Positions 21,022-32,349 of a DNA stretch of 64,000 nt are shown piece by piece. The number at the start of each line of letters is the position of its first letter. Within the stretch, counting starts at the first letter, position 1. Under the pieces are notes generated by a model. That model saw only the letters and a list, made by a program, of their open reading frames with translations. It made no database searches and was not told where the DNA came from. The DNA comes from Prorocentrum cordatum (Eukaryota; Sar; Dinophyceae; Prorocentrales; Prorocentraceae), in the NCBI GenBank assembly GCA_963575745.1, contig CAUYUJ010015283.1, positions 921,410 through 985,409 of the forward strand. Direction: 5' to 3'. The translations under genes were made by a program, and so were the position numbers.

Positions 21022-24000
21022 TCACTGCCACAGCGGCGGCACGTGGCCAGGCGACCAACCGCCTACCTCCACGCCCGGGGCGAGATCGTGGAGGCGTCGC
21101 AAAATGGCCCGCGCGTTTTCCCTGCGAAGGGAACATGACAATCGCTGGGCTATTCGCAAGCTCTCCCCCTCCGCCTCCCCGCGCCAGCAGGCGCTCGCGC
21201 GCTTGGCAATCGCGTCCAAGGTCTGCCGCGCCGTCTTCCCCCAGCCGCCGCTGTGGGATTCGATCACCATCGGTGCAAAAGACAGGCCTGCGTCCGTGCA
21301 CAGTTCCTCTGTTGTGGCGGTCTCTCCAGGGGCCTTAAAAGACCTCTTGAAGTCCTCGTATGCGCTCAGGACAGACTCTGGATTCGTCGCAGCGTCTCGT
21401 GGCACATCTGCGCGCAGACCCGACGCGCAAGCGAAGTCCAGGGCAGCAGGTGTCCCGCCCAGAGCTCGGGGGAAGAAGACATCGGCAGGGCGTCTCCGGG
21501 ACCTTGAAACGCCCGGGGCCTCCCCTCCGCCACTGCTGGGAGGCGTGCCGTCGCCCCGCGGGCGTTCCGGGAGCAGACCGGGCTTCGCCCTCTCTGGGCC
21601 CATCTGACCCTTCAATGCGTCTTCGAACACCGAGTCCCGCAAGCGATTGTGGCGGACCGTGCGGTCACCGCTGCATAGACACACGGGGGCATGATCGCCG
21701 AAGCTGTCCATGGCGCCGCCGCGCATAGGGCAGAACACGTCGGCATCCTGCATGCGGATCCGCAGCCTGCGCCTCAGAGCTATCTTGAACAGAGCGGGCT
21801 CTATGGTTCGCGCGGCGTCCGCTGGCGGCGCGGTCAGCCACGTCCCAGCCCCGCATAGCTGCTGGAGGGACAGGTGGGCCGCGTAAGAAACGTCGGCGGA
21901 GCTGTCGCGCCTCAGGTCCTGCTCCCGCTCAGCGTCCACCAGGGCCGACATCGCCATTTGACTTTGCCCAAGAACGGCAGCGGCCTCGGGCGAAATGCGT
22001 CCGGCGTGCGCCCGTTTCGCTGCGCCCCGATGCGAGTGGCCAGCCGCGTCGTCAGGGTCGAAGCCAGCGTCAATGGACGCGCGCGTCGCCTCCGTGGCGC
22101 GCAGAGACGCCAAGTGCGCGGCGGCCGCGCGGTCGTCGGCCCCTCTGAGACCGAGGCCGCCCCGCTTGATTCCCAGCGTGGCACGCGTCCACTCGCGGTC
22201 TCCAATCTCGGCGCCGAGTACTTCCTTGAGGGCCGCCCGCTGGTTCGCCGTGAACTCCTGCAAGACGCTGTCGTGCAGCTCCGGCGGCACCGTCCGCATT
22301 GAGTATACGAGCTCAGCGTACGAGGCGCACTGGCGGATGAGATGGAGCGCCGCCCGGGCGTCTTGCAACTTTGACACCTCCCGCAGAAGCACCCCCGCCT
22401 TGCGCGCCCTCTTCTGCGCGTGGCTTGCGCAAAATGCCGCTGATCCGAACGGCGCCCCGAGCAGCTTGAAATTCCCGGACTGATTGAAGTTAAAGCCTTC
22501 GAACCAACCTGGCGGGACGCTGTGCCGCCCCGTTGCTGTGGGAACAATATCGCACTTTGCTCTGTTGAGTGTCAAGCCAACGTCAGCCAGGGAGCTCTCG
22601 GCGAGCTCGCAGAAGCGTCGCACGGCTCGGGAAGACCCTCCAATCACACCGTCGTCCAAGTAGAAGGACACCAGAAGCGATTCCCCAGGAAATTCCCGCA
22701 GAACTTGAGCTCGCGTCTCCTGGATGATTGCATGGATGGCCAGAGCGAACAGGGCCGGGCCGAGAGGGTCGCCCTGCTGCACTCCCCTTGCGGACTCCAA
22801 GCGGCTACTGCCCATCATGAGATTGGTCGGCTCGCCGTAGCAGAAATCCACCCATGGGGCTAATTCGGGCACCACTCGCCGGACTGCTTGCCGAACCTGT
22901 GAACGGTCTACCGTGTTGAAGGCGTTCGAGAGGTCCAACATGGCCAGGACGCTATCGGTGTCGGCGCTGTGGCGTCCTATCCACTGCCGAACGGTATGCA
23001 CGACCGCCTCGCAGCCGGATTTTGTGCCCACTCCGACTTGCAACGGTTCTAGATGAGAGCGCACCTCCTCTGCGGCCGCTGCGGCCAGGAGCTTGCCAGT
23101 CACCCGCCGAAGCACCTCCCCAACAGCAATGGGTCGGAGACCGCCGTCCTGGTTCCGCAGCGCTGCCAGAGACCCGCCGCATAGCCAGGGCCGCACTGCA
23201 GTCGACGCCTCACCGCGTGCGAGGAGCTCAGCGAGGGCCGCCATCTGTCGCAGCACTTCGTCGGCCATGCCCGGGGTCAGCGCGTCCTTGAGGTGCTGTG
23301 GTCGTAGAGCGGACGGGCCGGCCGCAGAACCTTTCGGGAAGAAACGGATTGCTTTCTCGACGTCCTCTGGCGTGGGCTGCGGGGCTGCCTGTGGGCTGAT
23401 CGGCCGCAGCGCCCGCGTGCGCTCCTCTTCTGCTTGTCTGGCAAGCGGATGCTTGTCCCGCATGTCGCGGAGCACCTCGGTAGTCACTGGGACTGGCGGC
23501 TCTCGTACCAAGGAGCCGCACGCTTTGCTGTACAAGCTCTCTTTGACCAAGGCCGCACAGCGCTCTTCGTTAGCGCGCAAGCTCTCGCGCGGTTCCTCCG
23601 GGGCAGTGCCTGCCCGGGGTGGTCTCCAAAAACTCCCCCGCTGACCCTCCAGCCAAGCCTCGCAACTCCTCTTCACGTCTGCCTCGTTCCTCTTCTTGCT
23701 CTTTTTGCCTCCCTGGTCAGCGGCCCGTAGGACCATCTTAGGCAGGGCAAGCAGCTGAATCCATGCTTTCTCGTCGTTGTGAATGCGGGCATCTGACAAG
23801 GCTGCGGCTAAGCACTGGGCCCACAACTTCTGGGCGCCGCGCGGGACGTGAGCCCGCGTAGGGATCCGGACGGCCATCGAATCCTCCAGCGACGGCCAAT
23901 CTGCTGGTATCGGTCTGCCGTCAGGGACCCTGGCGAGCCCTTGCCGGAGGGTCGGGCGGCATCGCGGGCATGCACCCCCGTACCTGCGAGACAAGAGGCG

Positions 24001-24348
24001 TGAGCAAACAGCGCAAGCTCCAAGGTTCTGCGCCTGCATCCAATCCACCAGTATGTTCCCAATGAGACGGCCAGAGGCGTGTTCCTGGACGTGGTTCCGA
24101 AGCGTCTGCACAGAAGTCCAGCCGGCCGCGCGCGCGGAGTCGCTCTGAGGGCATCCCGGGACTGGGCAGTAGAGACGGGGCCTGCCCGCTGCCGACTGCG
24201 TGCCTGCTGGCGGAGGCGGAGGCGGCGCGCCAGCGCCGTCCGTGCTTCCCCGAGCGCCGCCATTGGGCTCCTCGCCAATGCTGCCTCCAGCGTGCTGCGT
24301 GAACGCCATGTTCTGGCCCTCTTCTCTCCGAACCTCGCGCCGGCGCAA
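21022..24348 (-). CDS. Reverse transcriptase with C-terminal restriction-like endonuclease region
   Basis: A single 1108-residue polyprotein of a non-LTR retroelement. Residues 61-90 form a C2H2 finger (C61, C66, H86, H90), and 112-130 a CxxC...CxxC ribbon (C112, C115, C127, C130); both probably bind target DNA. The RT spans about 320-710: LRPIAVG at 404-410, motif A LDLSNAFNTV with Asp472, QQGDPLGP at 524-531 and the catalytic YLDD at 563-566. Residues 873-905 hold a CCHC-like cluster (C873, H886, C890, H900). After it come PADVFFP (954-960), ALDFAC (969-974), a Lys at 1001 and FAPMVIE (1024-1030), in the order of a PD-(D/E)XK nuclease, as in R2/CRE-type elements. The start may instead be Met14. 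There are no breaks. Unlike A, B and E it has no RNase H. Confidence 0.9.
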   Translation of the reverse strand: MRRREVRREEGQNMAFTQHAGGSIGEEPNGGARGSTDGAGAPPPPPPAGTQSAAGRPRLYCPVPGCPQSDSARAAGWTSVQTLRNHVQEHASGRLIGNILVDWMQAQNLGACAVCSRLLSRRYGGACPRCRPTLRQGLARVPDGRPIPADWPSLEDSMAVRIPTRAHVPRGAQKLWAQCLAAALSDARIHNDEKAWIQLLALPKMVLRAADQGGKKSKKRNEADVKRSCEAWLEGQRGSFWRPPRAGTAPEEPRESLRANEERCAALVKESLYSKACGSLVREPPVPVTTEVLRDMRDKHPLARQAEEERTRALRPISPQAAPQPTPEDVEKAIRFFPKGSAAGPSALRPQHLKDALTPGMADEVLRQMAALAELLARGEASTAVRPWLCGGSLAALRNQDGGLRPIAVGEVLRRVTGKLLAAAAAEEVRSHLEPLQVGVGTKSGCEAVVHTVRQWIGRHSADTDSVLAMLDLSNAFNTVDRSQVRQAVRRVVPELAPWVDFCYGEPTNLMMGSSRLESARGVQQGDPLGPALFALAIHAIIQETRAQVLREFPGESLLVSFYLDDGVIGGSSRAVRRFCELAESSLADVGLTLNRAKCDIVPTATGRHSVPPGWFEGFNFNQSGNFKLLGAPFGSAAFCASHAQKRARKAGVLLREVSKLQDARAALHLIRQCASYAELVYSMRTVPPELHDSVLQEFTANQRAALKEVLGAEIGDREWTRATLGIKRGGLGLRGADDRAAAAHLASLRATEATRASIDAGFDPDDAAGHSHRGAAKRAHAGRISPEAAAVLGQSQMAMSALVDAEREQDLRRDSSADVSYAAHLSLQQLCGAGTWLTAPPADAARTIEPALFKIALRRRLRIRMQDADVFCPMRGGAMDSFGDHAPVCLCSGDRTVRHNRLRDSVFEDALKGQMGPERAKPGLLPERPRGDGTPPSSGGGEAPGVSRSRRRPADVFFPRALGGTPAALDFACASGLRADVPRDAATNPESVLSAYEDFKRSFKAPGETATTEELCTDAGLSFAPMVIESHSGGWGKTARQTLDAIAKRASACWRGEAEGESLRIAQRLSCSLRRENARAILRRLHDLAPGVEVGGWSPGHVPPLWQ

Positions 24349-24818
24349 CTGTGGAGGGCTGTTCCTTCAAACGGGGTTCTCGATTCGAGACATCACCACA
24401 GTGCAAACTCAGTATGTTTTCTACTGGAGCTCTCGCCTGAGACCTCCTCAAATCTACTACCAGAAGTGCGAAGCTCGTGTAATCGCTACGCAGATGGAGG
24501 GCGGCTTCACCATGGAGCTATCGGCGGACACGTCCTCGAACTGGATGGTCCTGCTTCATGCTTCCTTGACAACCCGTACAATAATTGGCAGAGTGCAGGC
24601 CGCCGTTCATGGAGCTATTCTTCACACGTGCATGCGCTGTTTCCTCGATGACTCGTGTCTCAAGATCTCGGTCCAACTGTGGGAAATTGTTGATATAATC
24701 CAAGGGTGTGGCGGTCGTACTGCGAACTGCTACTGCGTGTCGCAGTCCTTCCAGGGCGCCGAGTGTCACTGGCACCGCCACTGGCTCCTAGTCCTGCATG
24801 CTCCTATATACTTCTACA
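24349..24818. other. No gene recognised, upstream of element C
   Basis: Contains TCTCGATTCGAGACATCACC near 24377, close to the core of the 1269-1820 satellite, and a second variant near 24430. Otherwise no repeat, RNA gene or protein domain is recognised. It could include the 5' untranslated region of element C. Confidence 0.4.
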
Positions 24819-24953
24819 TGCTCCTCCTCCTCCTCCTCCTCCTCCTCCACCTGCTCCTCCTCCTCCACCTGCTCCACCTCCTCCTCCTCCTCGTCCTCGT
24901 CCTCCTCCTCCTCCTCCTCCTCCTCCTCCTCCTCCTCCTCCTCCTCTTCCCTC
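24819..24953. repeat. (CCT)n microsatellite
   Basis: CTC/CCT units with ACC and GTC interruptions, pure at about 24903-24945. Translations are poly-Leu, poly-Pro, poly-Ser or poly-Glu. Confidence 0.95.
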
Positions 24954-26510
24954 CTCGAGGTCCTCGGGCGCCCAGCCGCCGGGGACGCGGGGCCTGGCTG
25001 AGAAGCAGCGCGGACAGCGGCATGACCTCGCGCCCGTCCGGGTCCTGCCCCACCCCCCATCCGCGGGCGGCCGGGGGGGGTGCGGGCGGGTTCCGAGGGG
25101 GAAGGCAACTTTCGGGAAGCATCGGCTCAGAGAGGGGGGGGGCGCCGAGCTGGAAGCGGCGATGCATCGCCGATGGATCGGCGAGAGGCCCCCGACGGCG
25201 AATCCGGCCTATCTGACCCCTGTCGGCGATGAGTATGGGGCGATGCATCCCCCCCTGATCCTGTCCCTCCACAACGATCCCCCTGATGAGGGAAAAGGAG
25301 GGAGCAGGCAAGAAAGAGATGGGACGACCTGCGAAACCGGATCGGACCGTCGAGTCGTCCCGAAGCGAGAAGAAGGCGGACCGCCGCGCCTTGCTCTGGC
25401 CGTCCCTGGCAATCTGGCTGGTGTCTGTGCATCGAACCGAACTGGGCCGATGCGGGATCGCAGCCCCAGCCGTCGGATCGAATCGCATGGAGAATCGAGT
25501 CGTGGGCGGCTGCGGCAGGAGGCAGGACGACGGGGAGCGAGGGGGGAGGTGGGGGGTGCAGGAGCGCGCAGCGGAGCGGAGATGGAAGGCAACGAGAACG
25601 CGGGGGGGAGGGGGGGGCGAAGACGACGAGAAGGATGGGAGGACGGGGTGGATGAGGACGGGAGGATGAGCAGGAGAGGGTGGAGGGAGGAGCAGCAGCA
25701 GCCGCAGACGGGGAGAAGGAGGAGGGGAGAAGGAGGAAGTGGGAAGGAAGAAGGAGGGGGGGGAAAGGAGGCAAGGGTGGAGGAGGGGTCGCTGGTTGCC
25801 GCGCGGCTCCCGTGCGCAGGGGCGTCGGAATCCTGGACCACGAGAACTGGCAAAGGAGGGCCAGAAAGCTGGGAGGCCTGCCAGGGCCTGGGCGACCCGT
25901 GGAGAGAGCCGAGGGAGGGGAAGGAGGGGAGGAGAGAGAGCAAGGGGCAGAAGGGGAGAGGTAGAGCAGGCGGGAGGAAGCTGTTTGCGTGGCGGGCCCC
26001 CCTCACGCAGCCGCCCAGTGGGGGAGGATGAGGAGGGAGGAGAATCAGAGTAAACGCAGGATGCATCAACGATGCTGAAATACCCCCTCCTGTCAGAGGA
26101 CTGGTCTCTGCAGGCATTTGTTCACAACGGGGACGGGACCTTGGAAGACGAGCGCCCCACGGGCCTCTCATGAAGGCGACAGCCGCGAGGAAAATCGCCG
26201 CACCCCCACCCTTGCACATGGCCGTGAGAGGCGCCAGGCGGCAGGATCAGCTGCCTCCGTACCCCCCTGGCGCGCTGAGATGTGGCAGACTGACGATCGC
26301 TGCCGTCTGGTAGGGCTTCGTTCTCCTGTGGCTCAGCACCACGCGCGCACCGCGCTCTGTCTCCCAAGCCCCACGCCCCGCACGCGCCGTACCACGCTCA
26401 GTCGAACGCACCGCCCTCCCCCACCCCCCCATCCCAGGGACCCATGGGCGACCAGCCGCCTCTCAACCAGCCGCCCCTCTGGACTTCCCCAGGCTCCCTC
26501 TGACGTCCAG
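24954..26510. other. No gene recognised, GC-rich then purine-rich
   Basis: About 1.5 kb. The first 600 bp are GC-rich and non-repetitive, with frames up to 441 codons that owe their length to composition. From about 25530 to 25990 the plus strand is strongly purine-rich (GGGAGG and GAAGGA words). No domain, RNA gene or satellite unit is recognised; frames on both strands overlap throughout. Confidence 0.45.
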
Positions 26511-26725
26511 GACGGCCCCGCCAAGGCCACCAAGATGACCCAAGATGGCCCGGGAGGGCCGCAAGAGGCTCCCAGGACAGCCCCAAGACTCTGCCAGGCG
26601 GCCGAGAGAGACACCAGACGCAACGAAGATGGCCTGGTAGAGCCGCAAGACGACCAGAAAAAGGTCCCAAGAGGGCTCCAGGATGGCCCCGCAGGAGCTC
26701 AAGACAGCCCAAAGACAAGCTGGTC
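26511..26725. repeat. Phased CCAAGA(T/C)GGCC array, short
   Basis: Degenerate 10-12-bp units such as CCAAGATGACC, CAAGATGGCC and CCAAGACTC. Looser than the 35-39 kb arrays but of the same family. Confidence 0.7.
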
Positions 26726-27839
26726 AAGGTAGGCCCCCACGATAAGAGCCCCTCGAGAAAGAGAGACAAATTAATTACATGGTATGGCCTTCTGGGAGGT
26801 GCTGGAAGCGTCTTCACACAATAAAGAACTGCATTGTCAAGGCGGCGGTATTTTGTCGCATGCTGCTGAATAAAAATCAGAGCGGTGTTGTCCAGGCCGG
26901 CCTCGGTGAAGTTGACCAAAGAGGTCGTCTACGAAATGAACAAATTCTCGGCGCGCGCAGAGGGTCGACTGATAGGGCGACGTCATCTGGAGACTTTCCA
27001 ATTGGCAATTCTCATCGTTCCGCACGGACGGGTCGATGCTTTCGGGCGCGGCGCAGCCAATGGCAGCATCAATGACCTTCTGGTGATCCGAATGGTCCAC
27101 TTCGTGTTGACCCCCGCTGCATGCATCATCCTCAACCCAGGTGGACATGCCGTCGGCAGCCTGTCATCCCGCTCGGGCTGGCGGAATGTACGCTTCACCC
27201 TCAGAAACGAGATTCAAACAAAACCCGCGTTGTCCCCTCCCCATCCTCGCCCGTCTCCTCTGGATATCCCCGTCCCCTCCGTGGAGCCGCCCTCCGCGGA
27301 GTGGTAGACGTCCCAGAATGTCGTGGCGTCGACGAGGCAGACGATGCCTCCGAGGGCGTCGTCGTTTTCGGTCGCGCGCTCGTCTTCTGTCTCTGTGGCA
27401 ACTGAGGTAAGAGAAGAGGAGGGGGCGAGAATATGAGGAGGAGGAGGTGAAGCGGCGCCAGCAACAGGAAGCACGAGTACAAGAATACGATACACACAGG
27501 CACCAACCAGTCACCCGCCAGGCTCCCTGAAGAGATGGAATCGCGCGCGGCCTCGGCGGCCCCGCCTCCTCTTCCCAACACACACACACACACACACACG
27601 CTGAACTCGAAAACGAACCCTGGTTTGGGGGGTCAAGGATATCAAACTACCTCCCCCCCTGAAACCACACCACAAAAGTGTCCCCTCAACCCTCGCGTTC
27701 TTCCCTGCACGCTCCACATGCCCCGATGCGCCTGCCATCAAAAAACATCTCCCCATTCACCCTGCCTGCTTTCCACCTTCATCCCCCATCTCCGATCATC
27801 GATCTCCGCTACCCAGTTCAACCCCTCCCCCACCAAGAT
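26726..27839. other. No gene recognised
   Basis: Mixed sequence of about 1.1 kb with a (CA)n run at 27578-27599. Frames up to 217 codons occur on the plus strand but show no domain. No RNA gene was recognised. Confidence 0.4.
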
Positions 27840-28075
27840 GGCCGCAAGACGCCCCAAAAAGAGGGCCCGAAGATCGGCCAAGAGGGCCCCAGGACAGCCC
27901 CAAGAGGACCCCAAGCCTGCCCTAAAGCGTCCAAGGAAGGGCCCAAATAAAGCCCAAAGACACCCAGAAGGCGGCTTCCGAGGGCCAAGAAGCCCAGTAG
28001 AGGCAACAGAGGCCCCCAAGGGGCCCCTCAGAAGCCCCCAGAAACCCGAAGAGCCCCCAAGAAACCCCAGGAGAC
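27840..28075. repeat. Phased CCAAGAGG array
   Basis: Units include CCAAAAAGAGGGCC, CCAAGAGGGCCC, CCAAGAGGACCC, CCAAGAAGCCC and CCAAGAAACCC, 10-12 bp apart. It translates as Pro/Arg/Lys-rich protein on plus and Gly/Leu-rich on minus. Confidence 0.8.
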
Positions 28076-28189
28076 ATCCTCCGCCGCCTACTCCTCCTCC
28101 ATCCCTCTTTCCAACGTCTCCCTGTCGCACCCCGGCACGCGTCGGGAGGGCGGGCCGGGCTTTGCGCATGAGACTTCGTCACTCCTAAT

Positions 28190-28850
28190 CCTGAATCTTG
28201 AAGGCGGGTCGTTTTCGAATGATGATGAAGCGTAGCAACAGTTTTAGGGGTGGAGGACTGCTGGTTTTCAAAATATGGCAATCGCCTCAGTCGCTCACAT
28301 TCGTTTTAGATATGTGCAAGAGCTTCACGGATTGAGAGCGGGTGGTTTCAAAGTGTGGCTCTCGCCTTCGAGCCGCGCACTCACTCGTTTTAAACATGTG
28401 CAAGAACTTCACGGATTGAGGGCGGGTAGTTTCAAAATGTGCAAGACCTTCACGGATTGAAGGCGGGTGGTTTTCCAAAGTTGGCTTTCGCCTCAGCGCC
28501 GCGAAAGTTTGTTTCAAACATTTGCAAGAGGTTCTCGGATTGACGGCGGGTCATGTTCAGAATGTGGCTCTCGCCGTAACGCCGAACACACTCGTTGTAA
28601 AAAATACGAAAGCTTCACGGATTGAAGGCGGTTGCTTTTCGAAGTGTGGCTCTCGCTTTCGCGCCGCGTACATTCGTTCTAACATGGTTCAATAATTTCA
28701 CGGATTGAGGGCGGGTAGATTTCAAAATGTGGTTTTCGCTTTAGCGTCGCGCAAACTCATTGTCAAAAGTTTGCAAGAGCTTCACGGAATGAGGGCGGTT
28801 CGTTTGCATAATGTGGCTCTCGCCCAAGAGCCACGCCCATGCGTTTTCAA
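28190..28850. repeat. 83-bp satellite array, eight or so units
   Basis: TTCACGGATTGAGGGCGGG-like unit starts lie near 28327, 28406, 28448, 28613, 28697 and 28780, mostly 79-84 bp apart; one unit is cut short at about 28448. Central words are AAAATGTGGCTCTCGCC and GCGCCGCG. It is the longest array of the family in the window and directly precedes the LINE D upstream module. Confidence 0.9.
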
Positions 28851-28859
28851 CCTTCAAAA

Positions 28860-29080
28860 ACGTTTCCCTTTATTCTCATTTTTAACGTGCCGAATGAGTG
28901 TTCTGGAAAGACTCAGGATTGCCGGGGCGCAACAATGATGTTGACTCGCGGTGTTGAAAGCCAAGGAACGGTGTTCTGGCACGCTGCAGGATCGCCAATA
29001 TGCAAAGTCGGGTTAAATCGTGGCGTTGCTGTCCTGAGAATGGTGTGTTGGCACGCTCAGGATGTTCGATCTGGTGCTTT
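28860..29080. repeat. Module upstream of LINE D, also present at 2150-2310
   Basis: About 200 bp that align with 2150-2310. Inside it, TGTTCTGGCACGCTGCAGGA and GTGTTGGCACGCTCAGGA show that it has an internal near-repeat of about 70 bp. It may be the 5' untranslated region or promoter of LINE D, or a satellite used as target. Confidence 0.65.
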
Positions 29081-29330
29081 TGGGCCCCAAAGGAAGCTCA
29101 GGGAGTACGGGGGTGGCAGCTACACACTTCGGTACCCATCATTCGATACTCTACGCCCTCGTCCGATCACTTCGATAGCATCTCGATATCTTATTCTTGA
29201 GGTGCTGGCACATCGCGCGCCCCAGGTACACTGGTCAGGCAACTGTTCAAGGACACCCTCCAACCAGTGGGGACGGCAGATGGATTCGTAATCGCATCTT
29301 CATCGTGATCCGACGTGCCCGCTCGACGAC

Positions 29331-30190
29331 ATGAGCGACGACGAGGTTGTGAAGGAGAGGGACGTACAGGCGGCCGCCAATTCACTTCCCATCCTGGACG
29401 CAATTTGCAAGCTGATTAAGAACGAGCTGGAGCCTATCAAACGCGACATGGCTGCGATGAGCATAGCGCATCGCACCGAGGTCCCAACGACGCCATGGCG
29501 CCTGTACGAACCACGGTCGACGAGTTCAAGCAAATATTGGAAGTATTGGAATCACAGTTCTCTCAACCACCATCGGCTCGGTCTGTATATGGGTCCTCCA
29601 CCGTCCCCGCGCTGGAAACAAAGGTTCAAGATCTTGAGCGCCAAGACAAAGAGCTAACGATTACACGCACAGCATCACCGACGAGTAAACAACGTGGCAA
29701 CAAGACGATAGACGATGAGCAGCGCAACGTTACCGCCGCAATTGGTGACCTAATTGGTTTTGCCTCCAGCGCCGCAGCCATAGCATGGGTGAAGGATCAG
29801 TCACGCCAATGTGAAACACCACCCGCCGGGGAAAGGCACTAAAAAGGGAACGTGTTTGAGAACATGATGTTCGCCGACTTGAAAAACGTGAACGACCGCG
29901 ATCTTAGCTTTTGGCACTTTCCGCAGTGCTGGGAGAGCGCACGCGGGCACGAAGAGTTGGATTACTCAGGATCGACAGCCAACCTGACGTGCGGTACGAT
30001 TGTTTTGCTTCGGAGTGAAATACAGACTGAAAGACGACATGAACACTGATTACAAAATCAACATCATTATGGGTTGTCTTCCATACTATGTGTACGTTGG
30101 TGGGGACATTGCAGTTACCGCCACCGTCACCAACAACAAACTTGATCTTGCATGGTCGGAGTCTTGGGTTCTTGCAGAAGGCGTCTAAGC
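29331..30190 (+). pseudogene. LINE D ORF1-like segment
   Basis: Three successive frames: 29331-29657, which opens MSDDEVVKERDV and has a helical, charged stretch (CKLIKNELEPIKRDMAAMS); 29495-29842, with EFKQILEVLE and VQDLERQDKELT, likely coiled coil; and 29852-30188, with a VYVGGDIAV phrase. Such a charged, coiled-coil start followed by a small beta-rich segment fits the RNA-binding first protein of LINEs, but no zinc knuckle is seen. The call rests mainly on position before the EEP domain. Confidence 0.45.
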
Positions 30191-30994
30191 CTTACCAAGC
30201 TGAAAGACCTGACTCTCAAAAACGAAGACTTCTTAGGTCGCAAAGCTACCAGCATGAAGGGTACAGGAAAAAGAAACACGAAGGGAAACGGTGGGAGGTA
30301 GGGAATACGGCCGGACATCGGAGCCAGCCCATCTACAAGCACAATTTCGGACGCTACCGCGGGCACGAATCTGTGCAAATATACCGTCGTGCACAACGTA
30401 GCCTTGTACACTTGGAACTGTACCTTTTCATGTTGTTTCGCTTTCCTCCCCAATCCCTCGCCAACAACATGCCTCCGGCCACGATCGTGGACAAAGTTCT
30501 GGAAGCCACCCACTTTTGCCCCATCCTACCACCTGGGGCTGATCAAAATCTACCTGCAAACCTTGCTCACTTATGCGGATCGGCACTGGGAACGTTGAAG
30601 GCTCACGCGGTGACACCCTCATGCAACACCTCACGGAAGTTTCACCTTCTTGTTCGCCTCGATCCTCAGGTCTTGGGCAAAGCTACCAATATACCACCTA
30701 CCTCTACAAATACTCCTCTGAGTCCCGGAAGCAACATCGCTGTACAAGACACCTTGCTTTTCCCACGCCGGTCCCTCCCTACAAGGGGTGCAGCACGTCC
30801 TGGACCTGGGCAAAGATACCGTACTGGGCACGATAATCATCAATGTTTGAGTCTCTTTACATATCTTGGGTGGCTCTCCTATTTCGCGCTGTCAGCCGCT
30901 GGCGCCTCCACTTTCATCTTCACCTCGGGCTACAACCACACTACATCCGCATCGACGCGCCCTGGTATCAATCAGGCGATTTGTTCCCAGCCTC

Positions 30995-31983
30995 GCCGCT
31001 TCTGCAGCCCTCTCGTCTCTGAACATATTGGATGCTGGAATGTCGAGGGGTTTCGGGGAGATTCCCAGATCAAACTCACCGAACTAGCGAAGATGATGCG
31101 GAGGAAGAGCATGGGGACCTGATGTGTTCAAGAGACACAACTGCACGGCGCACACCATGAAGATGAAGATCGATTCCTTCTATGTTTATCTTGGGAGCTC
31201 GATCGAAAACACCGCTCTGATGCAGGCGCACAATTTATCACTGCTCCATGGGTGAACCGAGCTGCGGGAGCTTTCCGTGCAATATCTCCACGATTGGCAA
31301 CCTTACAAGTACGTGTCCAGCACGGCGTCTGGGACATCAACACCGCCTATGCTCCGCATAGTGGACATCCTTACGACCAACGGCAGCTAGTCGCAGCAAC
31401 AAGGCACACAACACCGCACAGTTCGACGATGGTTCTTGGCGACTTCAACGCGAAGCTATTTCAGCAAGGCCCAGGTGAAAGCATTATGGGAAAATATGTG
31501 TTTCAAAGTGCTCCCAGTCGGAGCGCACAGCGGCAAGTTTCGAATAAGCAGTTGCTGATGGAGCACTGTATCGCCAAGGACTTGGAACATGCCACCACGC
31601 ACTTCCAAATACCATATGAGCAACGAGTTACATACAGAGACCTGGGGATCCAAACTCTGGAGACTGTCACGCAGCACAGCTTCAGCCATATTAACCACGT
31701 GCTTTGCCACAACACAATGCTGCCATGGACTATGGATTGCAGGACCGATAGGACGGCTGCTCTCAACAGCCATCACTTCTTGACGCAAGTTGTGGTGCGC
31801 TCCCAATTTGAAAAGACAGCCATGATACCAGAGGTTCGTGTTGATGTATCGTCGGTGTGGGACCCATGCATGAAGGAGGAGTTCACGCAGAGGTTCTGCA
31901 GCGCCTTTGAAGAATCACGAACGATGAATGGGACGCTCGACAACTTAGCTACGAATCGTGAGCAGGCCTTTGTAACAACATAA
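30995..31983 (+). pseudogene. LINE D EEP endonuclease
   Basis: This AP-endonuclease-like domain nicks the target DNA. One frame holds nearly all of it, broken only by a TGA at 31120-31122. Motifs in order: CWNVEGF (catalytic Asn, about 31031), CVQET directly after the TGA (catalytic Glu), INTAYAPHSG (about 31336), VLGDFNAKL (catalytic Asp and Asn, about 31434), SHINHVL (about 31684; usual Asp replaced by Asn) and ALNSHHFL (about 31762), where the usual SDH reads SHH. The altered last two motifs mean that the domain would be inactive even without the stop. The frame runs on to a TAA at 31981-31983. Confidence 0.85.
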
Positions 31984-32349
31984 GCGACTTACAAACCAGG
32001 GCAACTCAAGCCAAGAAGCGGTGCATAGAACAACGTAACGCATGCCGGTGTAACGAGGATCACATTCTTGAACGTGTCTTGGACAAGCAGATCCAGAAGG
32101 CAGCTCAGAAAGATCGCACGAATTGGATCAACAAGAACTTGATAGGTGGAAGCTGGAAGGCTTTGACAATTATTCGGAAGAAGCCGCAACCTAACACGCC
32201 GGAATACGAGACCTGAACAACAACCTCACGGACACCGCTGGCCGGCCAGATGCCGTAGCAGATTATGTTGAGAAGGTTCAGTGGGACGTCAACATCGCAG
32301 ATGTTTCCCCTGCTGCTTCAGACGCCTTTAGTAAAGAAGTGTCAGTGGC

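Larger units (their letters stand above)
20978..24400 (-). mobile_element. Element C: intact RT plus restriction-like nuclease retroelement
   Basis: One uninterrupted reading frame (21022-24348) and a (TCC)n tail. The 5' limit is not visible; a (CCT)n tract on the plus strand lies 470 bp upstream of the start. No target-site duplication could be seen by eye. The intact frame suggests recent insertion or ongoing selection. Confidence 0.75.
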
